Assembly (NCBI GenBank): GCA_019114415.1
Contig: DXFO01000027.1
Location: 1 to 33,063, forward strand
Source of the DNA: Candidatus Gemmiger faecavium
GTDB taxonomy: Bacteria > Bacillota > Clostridia > Oscillospirales > Ruminococcaceae
Direction: 5' to 3'
Length of the DNA stretch: 33,063 bases
Positions 24,488 through 32,994 of this stretch are shown here, piece after piece (the first letter of the stretch is position 1; each line of letters begins with the position of its first letter). The notes below the pieces were generated by a model that saw only the letters and a list, made by a program, of their open reading frames with translations, was not told where the DNA came from and searched no databases. A program made the translations under genes and the position numbers.

Positions 24488-25936
24488 TTGCCGAAGCAAA
24501 AACTGAGCGCGTCCCTGCAGCAGAACCTTGCGTATCTGCAGCAGATTTTTGGCGCGTCCTCGGACTTTTATACCAAAAAACTGACCCTGGGACAGATCCC
24601 GTGCGCCATCGTGCTGTTCACGGGTCTGTCCTCACCGGAAAAACTCTGGGTCATGGCGCTGGATGCCTTGGAGCGCTGCCCGTTGCCCACACGGGATGGC
24701 AGGCAGCTTTTGGCATACCTTTTGACACGCAGTGTTATCCCGGCCGAAAGCACCCCCGTCCAGGACCGGACAGATCTGGTGGAAAAGCTGTCAAACGGGA
24801 TGTCGGTGCTGCTTATCGATGGCTGCCGGGGAGCGCTGGCGGTCTCCACTCAGGAAATGCCCCAGCGTTCGGTGGGGCAGCCTAATGGGGAAGGGGACAT
24901 CCGCGGCCCACAGGAAGCCTTTACCGAACTTTTGCGCAATAACATCTCGCTGCTGCGGCGTCAGTTTCGGACGAACAGCTTTGTGGCGGAGGTCCACACG
25001 GCGCACACCCATGCCAAGACCGAGTACTGCCTGTGCTATGACCGCGCCCTGGCGCCGCCCGAGATGATCGAAACCCTGCGCCGCAGGCTGGAAGATGTCC
25101 GGATCCCGGTCCTGCTGGACAGCGCCTACTTTGCATCCTTTCTCAAACAGGACAAGCTCAACCTGTTCCCGGCCGCCGCTTATACCGAGCGCCCCGCCAC
25201 GGCCTGTGCCCGCCTGTGCGAAGGCAAGGCGGTGATTCTGGTGTCCGGCAGCCCCTACGCCATGGTAGTGCCCAGCTTTTTCAGCGAACACTTTGAAAGC
25301 CTGGATGACTATTCCTCCGGAGCTGTGTTTGCAGGCATGATCCGCATTCTCAAATATATCGCATTCCTGCTGTCGGTGTTTGGCCCCGGCTTATATGTCA
25401 TGGCAGTGGAATTTGCCCCCGAGACCATTCCCATCAAATTGCTGGCCAAACTGGCCCAGGCGGAGGCCTCCACGCCGCTTCCGCTCATGCTGGAAATGCT
25501 GTGTGTGACGCTGCTGCTGGAGATCGTCCGGGAAGCCGGTCTGCGTGCGCCAAAATCCATCGGGCATACGGTCAGCCTGGTGGGGGCGCTGATCCTGGGA
25601 GAGACCGCCGTGTCCGCGGGAATCGTCAGTATCCCGGTCCTCACCATGGCAGCGGCCGCTACGGTCGCTACGCTGGCGGTGCCGTCGCTTTATGAACAGT
25701 CCATCCTGTTCCGCTTTATTGTGATCGTTCTTGCAGGTGCCTTTGGACTGCCGGGCCTTGCGGCGGGGGCAGTCATCATTCTTGCCATGGCCTGCGGCAC
25801 GGAACCCTTTGGCTATGACTATCTCTACCCGCTCATGCCCCTGGGCCGGGCGGCATGGCGGGACGGCATTGTGCGGGTGATCTGGAGCAGACTGGCCGAG
25901 AAAGGATACGTGGTGGGCAACGATGAAACGAGATAA
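24488..25936 (+). CDS. GerA-type spore germination protein (A subunit)
   Basis: 482 residues from TTG 24488, with GAGGGG about ten bases upstream; the frame is open further up but overlaps the leader region. The N-terminal cytoplasmic part (1-280) includes NLAYLQQIFGASSDFYTKKL and the family pattern PQEAFTELLRNNISLLRRQF, then DRIPVLLDS-like LEDVRIPVLLDSAYF. The C-terminal half has about five or six membrane helices with RILKYIAFLLSVFGPGLYV, EIVREAGLRAPKSIGHTVS and GALILGETAVSAGIVS. These are hallmarks of GerAA/GerBA/SpoVAF. It forms a germinant receptor with the next two gene products in the spore inner membrane. No sigma-G promoter could be placed with confidence. Confidence 0.93.
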   Translation: MPKQKLSASLQQNLAYLQQIFGASSDFYTKKLTLGQIPCAIVLFTGLSSPEKLWVMALDALERCPLPTRDGRQLLAYLLTRSVIPAESTPVQDRTDLVEKLSNGMSVLLIDGCRGALAVSTQEMPQRSVGQPNGEGDIRGPQEAFTELLRNNISLLRRQFRTNSFVAEVHTAHTHAKTEYCLCYDRALAPPEMIETLRRRLEDVRIPVLLDSAYFASFLKQDKLNLFPAAAYTERPATACARLCEGKAVILVSGSPYAMVVPSFFSEHFESLDDYSSGAVFAGMIRILKYIAFLLSVFGPGLYVMAVEFAPETIPIKLLAKLAQAEASTPLPLMLEMLCVTLLLEIVREAGLRAPKSIGHTVSLVGALILGETAVSAGIVSIPVLTMAAAATVATLAVPSLYEQSILFRFIVIVLAGAFGLPGLAAGAVIILAMACGTEPFGYDYLYPLMPLGRAAWRDGIVRVIWSRLAEKGYVVGNDETR

Positions 25937-26927
25937 CCCCAGCCTGTACGCGGCCCTCCAGCTTGGACTGTTCGTCAATGTTCTGCTTCGGGTTCAGACC
26001 TTGTTTTGGACAAGAGCAGGTATCCTGACTGCGCTGCCGGGCATTCTGATCACGGCTGCTGCGGGGCTTGTGTTTGCACGGGCCTGGCCGTTGGTCCAGT
26101 GCCGTATTTTGCGAAGCGCATTTATCGCACTGCTGCTGGCAGGTTCCGTGCTGGACATTTTGAGCCTGTGGCAGCTGTATTCGGCGGTATACCCGGATGT
26201 GGTCAACCTGTTGGGGATCTGCCTGACCGCCCTGATCCCGGTGGCATACCTGCGCCGAGTGTCGGCCATCGCCCAGACTGCCAACGTGGTTCTGGGGCTT
26301 TTGCTTGTTGCCTGTGCGGCGTTGGTGCTTTCGGTCGCAGGCCGCCTGAGGGTTGTGAATCTGCAAACCACAGTCATTGACGCTGCTGCCTGGAAGGATG
26401 CCCTCTTCGCACAGTGCACGCTGTATCCGGAACTGCTTTTGCCGGCGCTGTGGCCGGACCATGAAAAACGCGGTACCCATACGGTGCTTCGACTGGCTGC
26501 TTTCGGAACGGCCTTCAACCTTGGCGTGCATCTGCTGCTGGAATTGTTTTTCGGTGCGGCGATGCCGGACGCGCAAAATCCGCTGCATCAGGCTGCCCGC
26601 TGCGGTGCGTTTTCCATTTTTGATCGGATGGAATGGCTGCAGCTTATTGTCTGGACTATGGCAGTGTCGGTCAAACTGGCATTGCATCTGTATGCGGTGA
26701 CCCGCCTGACGGGGGCACCGCGCACAAACGAAAACAGCCTGACGGCCATGCCGTTTTTTGCGGGATACACGGTGCTTTTGATGTTTTTGTCTGCCACGGC
26801 CCGGAACTGGGATTTCACTCTGGTGTCGGAGGTGCGAAATGCGGCGGCGTGGTCCTTTGTGGCGCTGGTTGCCGGGATGGGAGGGATACGATGGCTGACA
26901 TCTTACACCGCGCGAAAACATGCCTGA
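25923..26927 (+). CDS. GerB-type germinant receptor membrane subunit
   Basis: 334 residues from ATG 25923, overlapping gerA by 14 bases. Nine or ten hydrophobic helices give the APC-transporter layout of GerAB-type subunits, which bind the small-molecule germinant. Sequence identity to well-known members is weak to the eye, so the call depends partly on position between A and C subunits. Helix-2 to helix-3 reads LRSAFIALLLAGSVLDILSL. It is somewhat shorter than the usual 360 residues. Confidence 0.8.
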   Translation: MKRDNPSLYAALQLGLFVNVLLRVQTLFWTRAGILTALPGILITAAAGLVFARAWPLVQCRILRSAFIALLLAGSVLDILSLWQLYSAVYPDVVNLLGICLTALIPVAYLRRVSAIAQTANVVLGLLLVACAALVLSVAGRLRVVNLQTTVIDAAAWKDALFAQCTLYPELLLPALWPDHEKRGTHTVLRLAAFGTAFNLGVHLLLELFFGAAMPDAQNPLHQAARCGAFSIFDRMEWLQLIVWTMAVSVKLALHLYAVTRLTGAPRTNENSLTAMPFFAGYTVLLMFLSATARNWDFTLVSEVRNAAAWSFVALVAGMGGIRWLTSYTARKHA

Positions 26928-27853
26928 TCCTGGCGGGGGCGGCGCTGCTTCTTTTGACGGGATGTGCGGGCAGGCCGCTGATCGAACGTGAAATCGTCCG
27001 GGCGGTGTTCTTTGCGCAGCAGGAAGGCAAATCCCATGTGGTCCTGCTTTTGCAGGACCAGGAAAGCGAAGACTCTTCCGATTACAAAACGGCAACCGGA
27101 GAAGGGGATACCGCAGCACAGGCGCTGTCCGACGCTGCGGCAGGGCTGGACGGCGTCATGTTCTATGGCCTGACCGATCTTGTGGCGTTGCCGCCAGACT
27201 GCAACTGGGAGGAACTGCGGCAGTTTGCCTCCGTCTTGTATGAGACTGCGCAGCCATCCCCCGAGATCACGCTGTTTTTACTAGATAACCGGACAGTGGA
27301 GCGTCTGCAGGAAACCGCAGGGGACTTGTATGACGCCATGCAGGCAGTGGAAAAGAAATACCGTATCAGCTGCGGACTGGAGTCTGTTCTGAGCCAGTCT
27401 GACCAGGCGGCGCTCCCGTGCTGGCAGGAAGAGGGGTACGGGTTTGCGGTGCTCAAACAGGGGCAAAGCGCCCTCCGGTATGTTGAGCCAATGCGTGCGC
27501 AGCTGACGGCGGTTTTGCGCGGGCAGAGCAGACAGCTGGAATTTACCTTTGAGGATGGCAATGCATCCTGCCGGGCGGGAGCGACGGTTCTGTTTGGGGC
27601 AGAAAGGGATGGCGTCGAAATATTGCTTCAGCTTCATGACTCCGACCTCTCGGCACTGACGGACGCTGTGCCGCGCCAGGAAGAGGCACTGGAACAGCTG
27701 CTTGCACAGCAGCTGGAGACAGCCTTTTCGCAGATCTACGAGGACACACAAAAAATCGATGCCGACCCCTTCCGCCTGACGTTCTGGCAAAATTGTCTGC
27801 TGGGGAGCGGGGAGGCGGACTTCCCGGTAAACTTCCGGGTGGAGTATACCTGA
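26891..27853 (+). CDS. GerC-type germinant receptor lipoprotein
   Basis: 320 residues from ATG 26891 with GGGAGGGATACG upstream, overlapping the B subunit by 37 bases. The signal peptide ends in LLLTGC, with lipidated Cys25, followed by AGRPLIEREIVRAVFFAQQEG, which matches the start of GerAC proteins (usually RDI/REI followed by a beta-strand). The rest alternates strand and helix as in the three-domain GerAC fold; the C-terminal helix EEALEQLLAQQLETAFSQIYEDTQKIDADPFRL is characteristic. It anchors outside the spore inner membrane and is needed for receptor function. It closes the operon. Confidence 0.87.
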   Translation: MADILHRAKTCLILAGAALLLLTGCAGRPLIEREIVRAVFFAQQEGKSHVVLLLQDQESEDSSDYKTATGEGDTAAQALSDAAAGLDGVMFYGLTDLVALPPDCNWEELRQFASVLYETAQPSPEITLFLLDNRTVERLQETAGDLYDAMQAVEKKYRISCGLESVLSQSDQAALPCWQEEGYGFAVLKQGQSALRYVEPMRAQLTAVLRGQSRQLEFTFEDGNASCRAGATVLFGAERDGVEILLQLHDSDLSALTDAVPRQEEALEQLLAQQLETAFSQIYEDTQKIDADPFRLTFWQNCLLGSGEADFPVNFRVEYT

Positions 27854-27940
27854 AAAAATGCGGGAAAACGGCACGATTCTTCAATTGGATAAAGCATAAA
27901 GCCGCACATCAGGCCGGACGGGCATCTGATAATGCTGCAA

Positions 27941-28027
27941 AAAAGGCGCGGAGACGCTTCACACATCGCCGGCAGCTGTGATAGCTGTCAGGCGGCGGTG
28001 ACGCAGTCTCTGCGCCTTTGATTTTTG
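27941..28027. terminator. Large bidirectional terminator between the ger operon and the DHHW gene
   Basis: AAAGGCGCGGAGAC (27942-27955) pairs with GTCTCTGCGCCTTT (28006-28019), with nested hairpins inside. TGATTTTT follows on the plus strand and GCCTTTTTTGC on the minus strand, so both converging operons can end here. Confidence 0.8.
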
Positions 28028-28052
28028 TGTTGTCCGAAAGGAATGGGAACGG

Positions 28053-29246
28053 TCAGGATTCGGCAGTCAAAGTCGTAGGCCGGTTCAGATAGATGACTTT
28101 TGTGTCGGTCAGGAAGGTCTGGAAATTGTACAGCACAAGGATCTGGTCGTAACCTTCCTGCTCAATGATGGAATCGGGACCAAAAGCGTAGTTGCGGAAA
28201 TCGATCACGCCAATTTTGGCGTAGTTGGCGGTCAGGTAGGGGATAAAGCAGTTGGCGTAGCTGTCCTTGATAACGAGGATGGAACCTTCGCCGTCGCCCT
28301 CGATCACCGAATATCCGTTGTTGCCGCCCAAAAATGCGGCGTACTTGTCCCGGGTCTCAAACTTTTCCGTATCGACCATGGTGGCAGTTTCGGCGGTGCT
28401 GAAATCTGCTTCGCCGTTGACCTGATAAACGGTCATGGGGTTATCAAGGGGATAATAGGTGATGGTATCAGGGGCTACATTCCAGTACCGCGTGGACGAA
28501 TAGTGAGTGCCGTAAAAGTCGGGAACCTCCACACTGCTGTGGGCTGACGTATCAAAGGGCGTCAGGCCTTTGAGCGTGCAGAACTGCTGGTATGCCAGAT
28601 AGGCGCCGTACGTCGTCCAGTGATGGTCGGTGCGGTAATACAGATATTCGTCCTTGGCATCGGTGTAAACCGAACGCAGATCGATCACATCGGCGGTGGG
28701 GGAGACCGCGGCAAAAATTTCGTCCAGCATGGTGTTTTCGTCCACCATGGGAGCAGCGAGGGGGAGTTCTTCCTCGTAGATGACGCTGGCGGAAGGTGCC
28801 AGCAGGAAGGTCACTCTGCCCGGATACCGGGAACCGAACTCTGCCACGGCACTGACGTTTTTATCCAGCTGCTTGATGCTGGGCGTGCCGAAGTTCCTGG
28901 TGAACATCCAGTGATCCTTGCCCAGCAGGATGCCGTTTTGCTCCACCTTTTGCAGGCAGAGCGCGTTGAAATCGCTTTGCAGATCAATCCATCCGTCCCG
29001 GAAGGCGACCTGATCCTGGACATAGGTGGAGAAATCTTCAAACCAGTCGCCGTTGAGCAGGGCGGTCCAGCTGAAAGAAGGCATCTGGGCGAGTTTGCGG
29101 TTTTCCAGTTCGGAAAGCGTACGCTTGGGCCAGAAAAGATTCAGCACGGCAAAACCGAACAACAGGACAAAAAACAGGATCAGAGAGGCATATCCGGCGA
29201 TGCCGCGGGATTTTCTGCCGTGCTCGGCATGATAGGTCTGTTTCAT
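28053..29246 (-). CDS. DHHW family protein (AlgJ/AlgX-like, glycan O-acetylation)
   Basis: 397 residues from ATG 29246, with AGGAGGTG upstream on the minus strand. One N-terminal helix (18-38) anchors an external SGNH-like domain. The family name motif YYRTDHHWTTYG is at 203-214 (Asp207, His208, His209, Trp210), an earlier GKDHWMF is at 109-115, and the probable nucleophile Ser329 is in VIKDSYAN. AlgJ and AlgX move acetyl groups onto polysaccharide outside the membrane after an MBOAT protein passes them across. Here the MBOAT gene ends 16 bases upstream, so the two form one operon. The target glycan is unknown; no polysaccharide synthase is adjacent. Confidence 0.9.
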   Translation of the reverse strand: MKQTYHAEHGRKSRGIAGYASLILFFVLLFGFAVLNLFWPKRTLSELENRKLAQMPSFSWTALLNGDWFEDFSTYVQDQVAFRDGWIDLQSDFNALCLQKVEQNGILLGKDHWMFTRNFGTPSIKQLDKNVSAVAEFGSRYPGRVTFLLAPSASVIYEEELPLAAPMVDENTMLDEIFAAVSPTADVIDLRSVYTDAKDEYLYYRTDHHWTTYGAYLAYQQFCTLKGLTPFDTSAHSSVEVPDFYGTHYSSTRYWNVAPDTITYYPLDNPMTVYQVNGEADFSTAETATMVDTEKFETRDKYAAFLGGNNGYSVIEGDGEGSILVIKDSYANCFIPYLTANYAKIGVIDFRNYAFGPDSIIEQEGYDQILVLYNFQTFLTDTKVIYLNRPTTLTAES

Positions 29247-29262
29247 CGCGATACACCTCCTG

Positions 29263-30660
29263 TCAGAATTGAGCGTACAGCGGCGTATTGTTGGTCGCCG
29301 CCACGATAAAGGCAGTGGAAAGGATCATAACCACCGCCAGCAGGACCAGACGTACCGGTGTATGGCGCTTGGCCCACTGCCAGATCTTGCCGGGCAGTGC
29401 GGTGGAGCAGAAGATGGACAAAATCAGCAAAACGCCATAGTTGCGCAGATAGTACAGGGCAGAGATGCCGCTCTGGGGCAGGAACAGACGGCTCATCAGA
29501 AGGGGCAGCGGAGCGCCCTCCACATCGGCGGTGAAAATACCCCAGCCCAGAACCACAAAGAACAGGGTGTAGATGTGCGGCCAGACGCGGCCTTTTTTCA
29601 GGTACTTGAGCAGGAAGGTCTTTTCAATGGTAAGCAGGACAAAGTAGTAAAGGCCCCAGCAGATGAAATTCCAGTTGGCACCGTGCCAGATGCCGGTCAG
29701 TGTCCAGACTACCAGCATGTTGAAGATCTGCCGCGGCAGACCCTTCCGGTTGCCGCCCAGGGGGATGTATACATAATCCCGGAACCAGGACGACAGAGAA
29801 ATGTGCCAGCGCCGCCAGAACTCGGTGATGCTGGCCGAGATATAAGGCAGGTCAAAGTTGGCAGGGCAGTCAAAGCCCATCATTTTGCTCAGGCCGTTGC
29901 TGATCTCGGAGTAACCGGCAAAGTCAAAGTAGAGCTGCAGGGAATAGGCGAGGATGCCCAGCCATGCCAGCGGTGTGGAGACGTTGGCAAGCCCAATCTC
30001 AGAGGACAGCAGATCCGTCCACAGAGCGCCGATGGAATCGGCAATGATGACTTTTTTTGCCAGGCCGAACACGAACATTACCGCGCCTTCCTGGATCTGC
30101 ATGGCATTGCAGCGGCCCTTGTAGGTGTGCAGGGCAGGGGCGAGATCCCGATATTTGACAATGGGGCCGATGAGCAGCTGGGGATACATCACCACGTAGG
30201 CGGCAAAGGTGATGGGATTGCGCTCGGCACGAATCTTGCCAGAGTAAATGTCCGCCACGTAGCTGATGAGCTTGAAGGTATAATAGCTGATGCCCACCGG
30301 CAGAACATCCAGGAAGGACAGCTGGCTCAGTTCACCGGAAGCGATCTGATTGATAGTGTCGATCAAAAAGTTGGTGTACTTAAAGAAAATCAGAGCACCC
30401 AGCGTTACAAGAATCGGGATCACCAGCCAGATGATCCGGACCTTGCTGCGGTTGTCCCAATGATCGATGAGCAAACCGAACAGATAGTTGACCGCTACCA
30501 GAATCAGGATCAGCGGCAGGAATTTGGTGCCGGAACAGCAGAAGAAAATCAGGCTCTCGATCAGCAGCACCGCATTCTTCAGGCGCCCGGGCACCACATA
30601 ATACAGCAGCAGCGCCAACGGCAGAAAGCAGAATAAAAATACGACGCTGTTAAATACCAC
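29263..30660 (-). CDS. MBOAT family O-acyltransferase (AlgI/DltB-like)
   Basis: 465 residues from GTG 30660, with AGGGGGGC upstream on the minus strand. About eleven membrane helices. Family motifs: SYYTFKLISYVADIYSGKI, FWRRWHISLSSWFRDYVYIP with His286, and the catalytic His326 in LTGIWHGANWNF. It should transfer acyl groups (usually acetyl) across or at the membrane to its DHHW partner. Relatives act on alginate, peptidoglycan (PatA) and teichoic acids (DltB). The start VFNSVVFLFCFLPLALLLYY is typical, so the GTG start is well supported. Confidence 0.94.
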   Translation of the reverse strand: MVFNSVVFLFCFLPLALLLYYVVPGRLKNAVLLIESLIFFCCSGTKFLPLILILVAVNYLFGLLIDHWDNRSKVRIIWLVIPILVTLGALIFFKYTNFLIDTINQIASGELSQLSFLDVLPVGISYYTFKLISYVADIYSGKIRAERNPITFAAYVVMYPQLLIGPIVKYRDLAPALHTYKGRCNAMQIQEGAVMFVFGLAKKVIIADSIGALWTDLLSSEIGLANVSTPLAWLGILAYSLQLYFDFAGYSEISNGLSKMMGFDCPANFDLPYISASITEFWRRWHISLSSWFRDYVYIPLGGNRKGLPRQIFNMLVVWTLTGIWHGANWNFICWGLYYFVLLTIEKTFLLKYLKKGRVWPHIYTLFFVVLGWGIFTADVEGAPLPLLMSRLFLPQSGISALYYLRNYGVLLILSIFCSTALPGKIWQWAKRHTPVRLVLLAVVMILSTAFIVAATNNTPLYAQF

Positions 30661-30733
30661 ACAAAGCCCCCCTTAGGCACAATGTCACAGAACGCCCGCA
30701 AACGGCCGCAAATCTGCGCCATTTGAATCGAAA

Positions 30734-30763
30734 GGCCGTTACCCGGAAAAAGGGGTAGCGGCC
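30734..30763 (-). terminator. Likely terminator of the DUF4358 lipoprotein gene
   Basis: An 11-pair stem with one G-T pair (30734-30744 with 30753-30763) has only a short TTT after it on the minus strand. A second hairpin lies at 30774-30794. The 167-base gap between the lipoprotein gene and the MBOAT gene also has to carry the MBOAT promoter unless read-through occurs. Confidence 0.45.
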
Positions 30764-30827
30764 CATCGGAACGGTCAGACAGAAGCTGTCCGACAAATTG
30801 ATTTTATAAAAAAACAGTGAGCCGATC

Positions 30828-31421
30828 TCAGGCCAGAGCGCTGTCAATGGCAGCGTCGATGTCTGCGTAGTCGGGGCCGTCAATGCTGGCAACGACCAGA
30901 ACAACGATGTTGTCCTTGGAAACAATGCGGGCATCCTGGGCCTTGGCGACCTTGTCGGCAAACTCGGCGTACAGGCTGCTGGACATGCTGTCACGGAAAG
31001 CTTCCAGCTCTTCCACAACGGCATCCATGCTGCCGTCCTTGACCTGGGCAACAAAGACGATGCCGCAGTCGGACTGGGTGTTGGTAATGTCACCGCGGAA
31101 ATCGACCAGGTTGTCGGGCGTCATGTTCATATAGAACTCGATGTCGTCGCTGGTGATGGCGCGGGGATTGCTGATGGGGTTGACCTCTTCCAGAGAGGCA
31201 ACGATGGACTCGAGCTTCTCGGTGTCGGCCTCGGCTGCGGGAGCCTCGGATTCCGAAGAGGTTTCGGAGGAGGAAGTCTCTTCCGAAGAAGTATCGGCAG
31301 ACTGAGAGGTGCTGGCGGAAGTGTCAGCAGAAGAGGAAGAAGAGCTGTCGTCCTTGGAGCAGGCAGCGAACATCGCGGCGCACAGAGACAGGGCGCACAG
31401 CATGCAAATCAGTTTTTTCAT
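30828..31421 (-). CDS. DUF4358-type lipoprotein with Ser-rich linker
   Basis: 197 residues from ATG 31421 with GGAGGG eight bases upstream on the minus strand; longer readings lack a site. Signal peptide MKKLICMLCALSLCAAMFAA with lipidated Cys21. Residues 22-72 are a low-complexity linker of Ser, Asp, Glu and Thr, including repeated TSSE/SSET units. Residues 75-197 are a compact alpha/beta domain (KLESIVASLEEV, then GIVFVAQVKDGSMDAVVEELEAFRDSM and NIVVLVVASI) matching DUF4358. Such proteins often sit beside MBOAT and DHHW genes in Clostridia, suggesting a helper role in surface acylation. The function is unknown. Confidence 0.83.
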   Translation of the reverse strand: MKKLICMLCALSLCAAMFAACSKDDSSSSSSADTSASTSQSADTSSEETSSSETSSESEAPAAEADTEKLESIVASLEEVNPISNPRAITSDDIEFYMNMTPDNLVDFRGDITNTQSDCGIVFVAQVKDGSMDAVVEELEAFRDSMSSSLYAEFADKVAKAQDARIVSKDNIVVLVVASIDGPDYADIDAAIDSALA

Positions 31422-31541
31422 ATGGGGTTCCCTCCGATAAATCAGTTGCGTGTTATGTGACAGAAGTTCGCCTCTCTGCCGTACAGGATGGGCGAAAACA
31501 AGGCGAACAGAAAATGATACCTTATACAAAGGTTACTATAT

Positions 31542-31570
31542 ACGATACACTATTTTTGCCTTTTTTTCAA
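31542..31570 (-). promoter_or_regulatory. Possible promoter of the DUF4358 gene
   Basis: On the minus strand TTGAAA (31565-31570), 17-base spacer, TATCGT (31542-31547). It would leave a leader of about 115 bases. Confidence 0.4.
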
Positions 31571-31631
31571 GTCCCGCCAGTTGTAAAATCGTCGTGCAAA
31601 AAGCCGCGTTTATGCGAAAAAACGGCACGTA

Positions 31632-31661
31632 TTGACAAGCCGGTTTCGCAGGATTTAGAAT
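31632..31661 (+). promoter_or_regulatory. Sigma-A promoter of the Gx transporter gene
   Basis: Consensus TTGACA (31632-31637), 18-base spacer and TAGAAT (31656-31661), 27 bases before the start codon. Confidence 0.7.
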
Positions 31662-31687
31662 GCAGTGAGAAGGAAGGGGGAAAACAA

Positions 31688-32233
31688 ATGCGCAACAGTA
31701 AGAGCTTTCGCGCTGCACTGATGGGGATGCTTTTTGCGCTGGCGATCGTACTGTCTTTTGTGGAATCGGCGATTACACCGCTGCTGGGGCTGATGCCGGC
31801 CATGAAGCTGGGTCTTTCCAATATCGTCGTGATGTACGCACTGCTATTTTTGTCCGGGCGCTATGCAGCTGCGCTGATGGTACTCAAGGCACTGTTCGCG
31901 TTTTTGACCCGTGGGGCGACAGCGGGGATGCTGTCTATGGCCGGAGGCGTGCTCTCCCTTCTGGTATTGTGCTTCCTGCTTTGGCTGCCCGGCAGCATAA
32001 GCGGATATGTCTTTTCCGCCTGTGGTGCACTGGCACATAATCTGGGTCAGCTGGCAGGCGCAGCGGTGATTCTCTCCAGTGGCGCGGCCCTTTCCTATAT
32101 GCCGGTACTTATGATAGCTGGTCTTATTGTTGGGGGAGTGACCTGGATGCTTCTGAAGGCGCTGCTGCCTTATTTTGAACGCATTTCACCCGTAAAATGC
32201 ACACAAAGTAAAAGAATGAAAAAATTAAGATAA
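31688..32233 (+). CDS. Gx transporter / heptaprenyl diphosphate synthase component I-like membrane protein
   Basis: 181 residues from ATG 31688 (GAAGGAAGGGGG upstream); earlier in-frame starts would lie upstream of the promoter. Five or six membrane helices. The segment FVESAITPLLGLMPAMKLGLSNIVVMYALLF is characteristic of the Hpre_diP_synt_I family, as are FLTRGATAGMLSMAGGVLSLL and SACGALAHNLGQLAGA. Despite the annotation history, the fold resembles the substrate-binding subunits of ECF transporters, so it may take part in small-molecule uptake. Partners often found beside it (FMN-binding protein, NusG-II domain protein, ApbE) are absent. The C-terminus is basic. Confidence 0.88.
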   Translation: MRNSKSFRAALMGMLFALAIVLSFVESAITPLLGLMPAMKLGLSNIVVMYALLFLSGRYAAALMVLKALFAFLTRGATAGMLSMAGGVLSLLVLCFLLWLPGSISGYVFSACGALAHNLGQLAGAAVILSSGAALSYMPVLMIAGLIVGGVTWMLLKALLPYFERISPVKCTQSKRMKKLR

Positions 32234-32241
32234 AATCTTAA
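32225..32241. promoter_or_regulatory. 17-bp palindrome upstream of the rubrerythrin promoter
   Basis: TTAAGAT-AAA-ATCTTAA (32225-32241) is a perfect 7-3-7 inverted repeat ending 18 bases before the -35 box and overlapping the previous stop codon. Its size and AT content suit a dimeric repressor of the PerR/Fur kind, although it does not match their consensus. Confidence 0.4.
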
Positions 32242-32259
32242 AAAACTTGTAAAAGGATG

Positions 32260-32288
32260 TTGACAGATTCGCTATTGGGTAGTATACT
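32260..32288 (+). promoter_or_regulatory. Near-consensus sigma-A promoter of the rubrerythrin gene
   Basis: TTGACA (32260-32265), 17-base spacer, TATACT (32283-32288). Confidence 0.85.
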
Positions 32289-32315
32289 GAACACATGGCA
32301 AATGCTGTATGCCGT

Positions 32316-32337
32316 GCCGCGGGCCAAAGGCCGCGGC
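32316..32337 (+). other. GC-rich stem-loop in the rubrerythrin leader
   Basis: GCCGCGGGCC (32316-32325) pairs with GGCCGCGGC (32329-32337) around AAA, with one bulged G. It lies near the 5' end of the transcript and 20 bases before the ribosome site; it may stabilise the message. Confidence 0.5.
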
Positions 32338-32371
32338 TTACCAAAATATATCAATTCAGGAGGCTACTATT

Positions 32372-32911
32372 ATGACCAAGTATGTCTGCACCGTCTGCGG
32401 CTACATCGCCGAGGGTTCCATCCCTGATTTCTGCCCTGTCTGCAAGGCTCCCGCTTCCAAGTTCATCGAGAAGAAGGACAACACCTACGTTACCGAGCAT
32501 GTCGTCGGCATCGCCAAGGACGCTCCCGAGGATATCATCCAGGGCCTGCGTGAGAACTTCAACGGCGAGTGCAGCGAGGTTGGCATGTACCTGGCTATGA
32601 GCCGCGTTGCCGATCGTGAGGGCTACCCCGAGATCGCCGAGGCCTGGAAGCGCTACGCTTTCGAGGAGGCTGAGCATGCTGCCAAGTTCGCTGAGCTGCT
32701 GGGCGAGGTCCTGACCGACAGCACCGAGAAGAACCTGCGTATGCGTGTTGACGCTGAGTGCGGCGCCTGCGCCGGCAAGATGGACATCGCCAAGAAGGCG
32801 AAGGAGCTGGGCCTGGATGCCATTCATGACACCGTTCATGAGATGGCGAAGGACGAGGCTCGCCATGGCCGCGGCATGCAGGGTCTGCTGGACCGTTACT
32901 TCAAGGGCTAA
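32372..32911 (+). CDS. Reverse rubrerythrin (rubredoxin-first peroxidase)
   Basis: 179 residues from ATG 32372 behind CAGGAGGC. An N-terminal rubredoxin domain (CTVCGY with Cys6 and Cys9; CPVCKAP with Cys21 and Cys24) precedes a four-helix di-iron domain (about 45-179) with iron ligands in [19 protein letters not shown] and [10 protein letters not shown]. This order is the reverse of classical rubrerythrin and is known from Clostridium, where it reduces hydrogen peroxide and oxygen with electrons from NADH via a reductase. Two extra cysteines occur in AECGACAGK. Codon use is the most biased in the window and the promoter is near consensus, so it is probably a very abundant protein. Confidence 0.95.
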   Translation: MTKYVCTVCGYIAEGSIPDFCPVCKAPASKFIEKKDNTYVTEHVVGIAKDAPEDIIQGLRENFNGECSEVGMYLAMSRVADREGYPEIAEAWKRYAFEEAEHAAKFAELLGEVLTDSTEKNLRMRVDAECGACAGKMDIAKKAKELGLDAIHDTVHEMAKDEARHGRGMQGLLDRYFKG

Positions 32912-32994
32912 GCAGGAGCTTTGTTTCCCGGTAAATAATACGCAACCGGTTTGGGGCAGTTTTGCCCAGCCGTGAAAAACAGGCGGCAGCCAAA

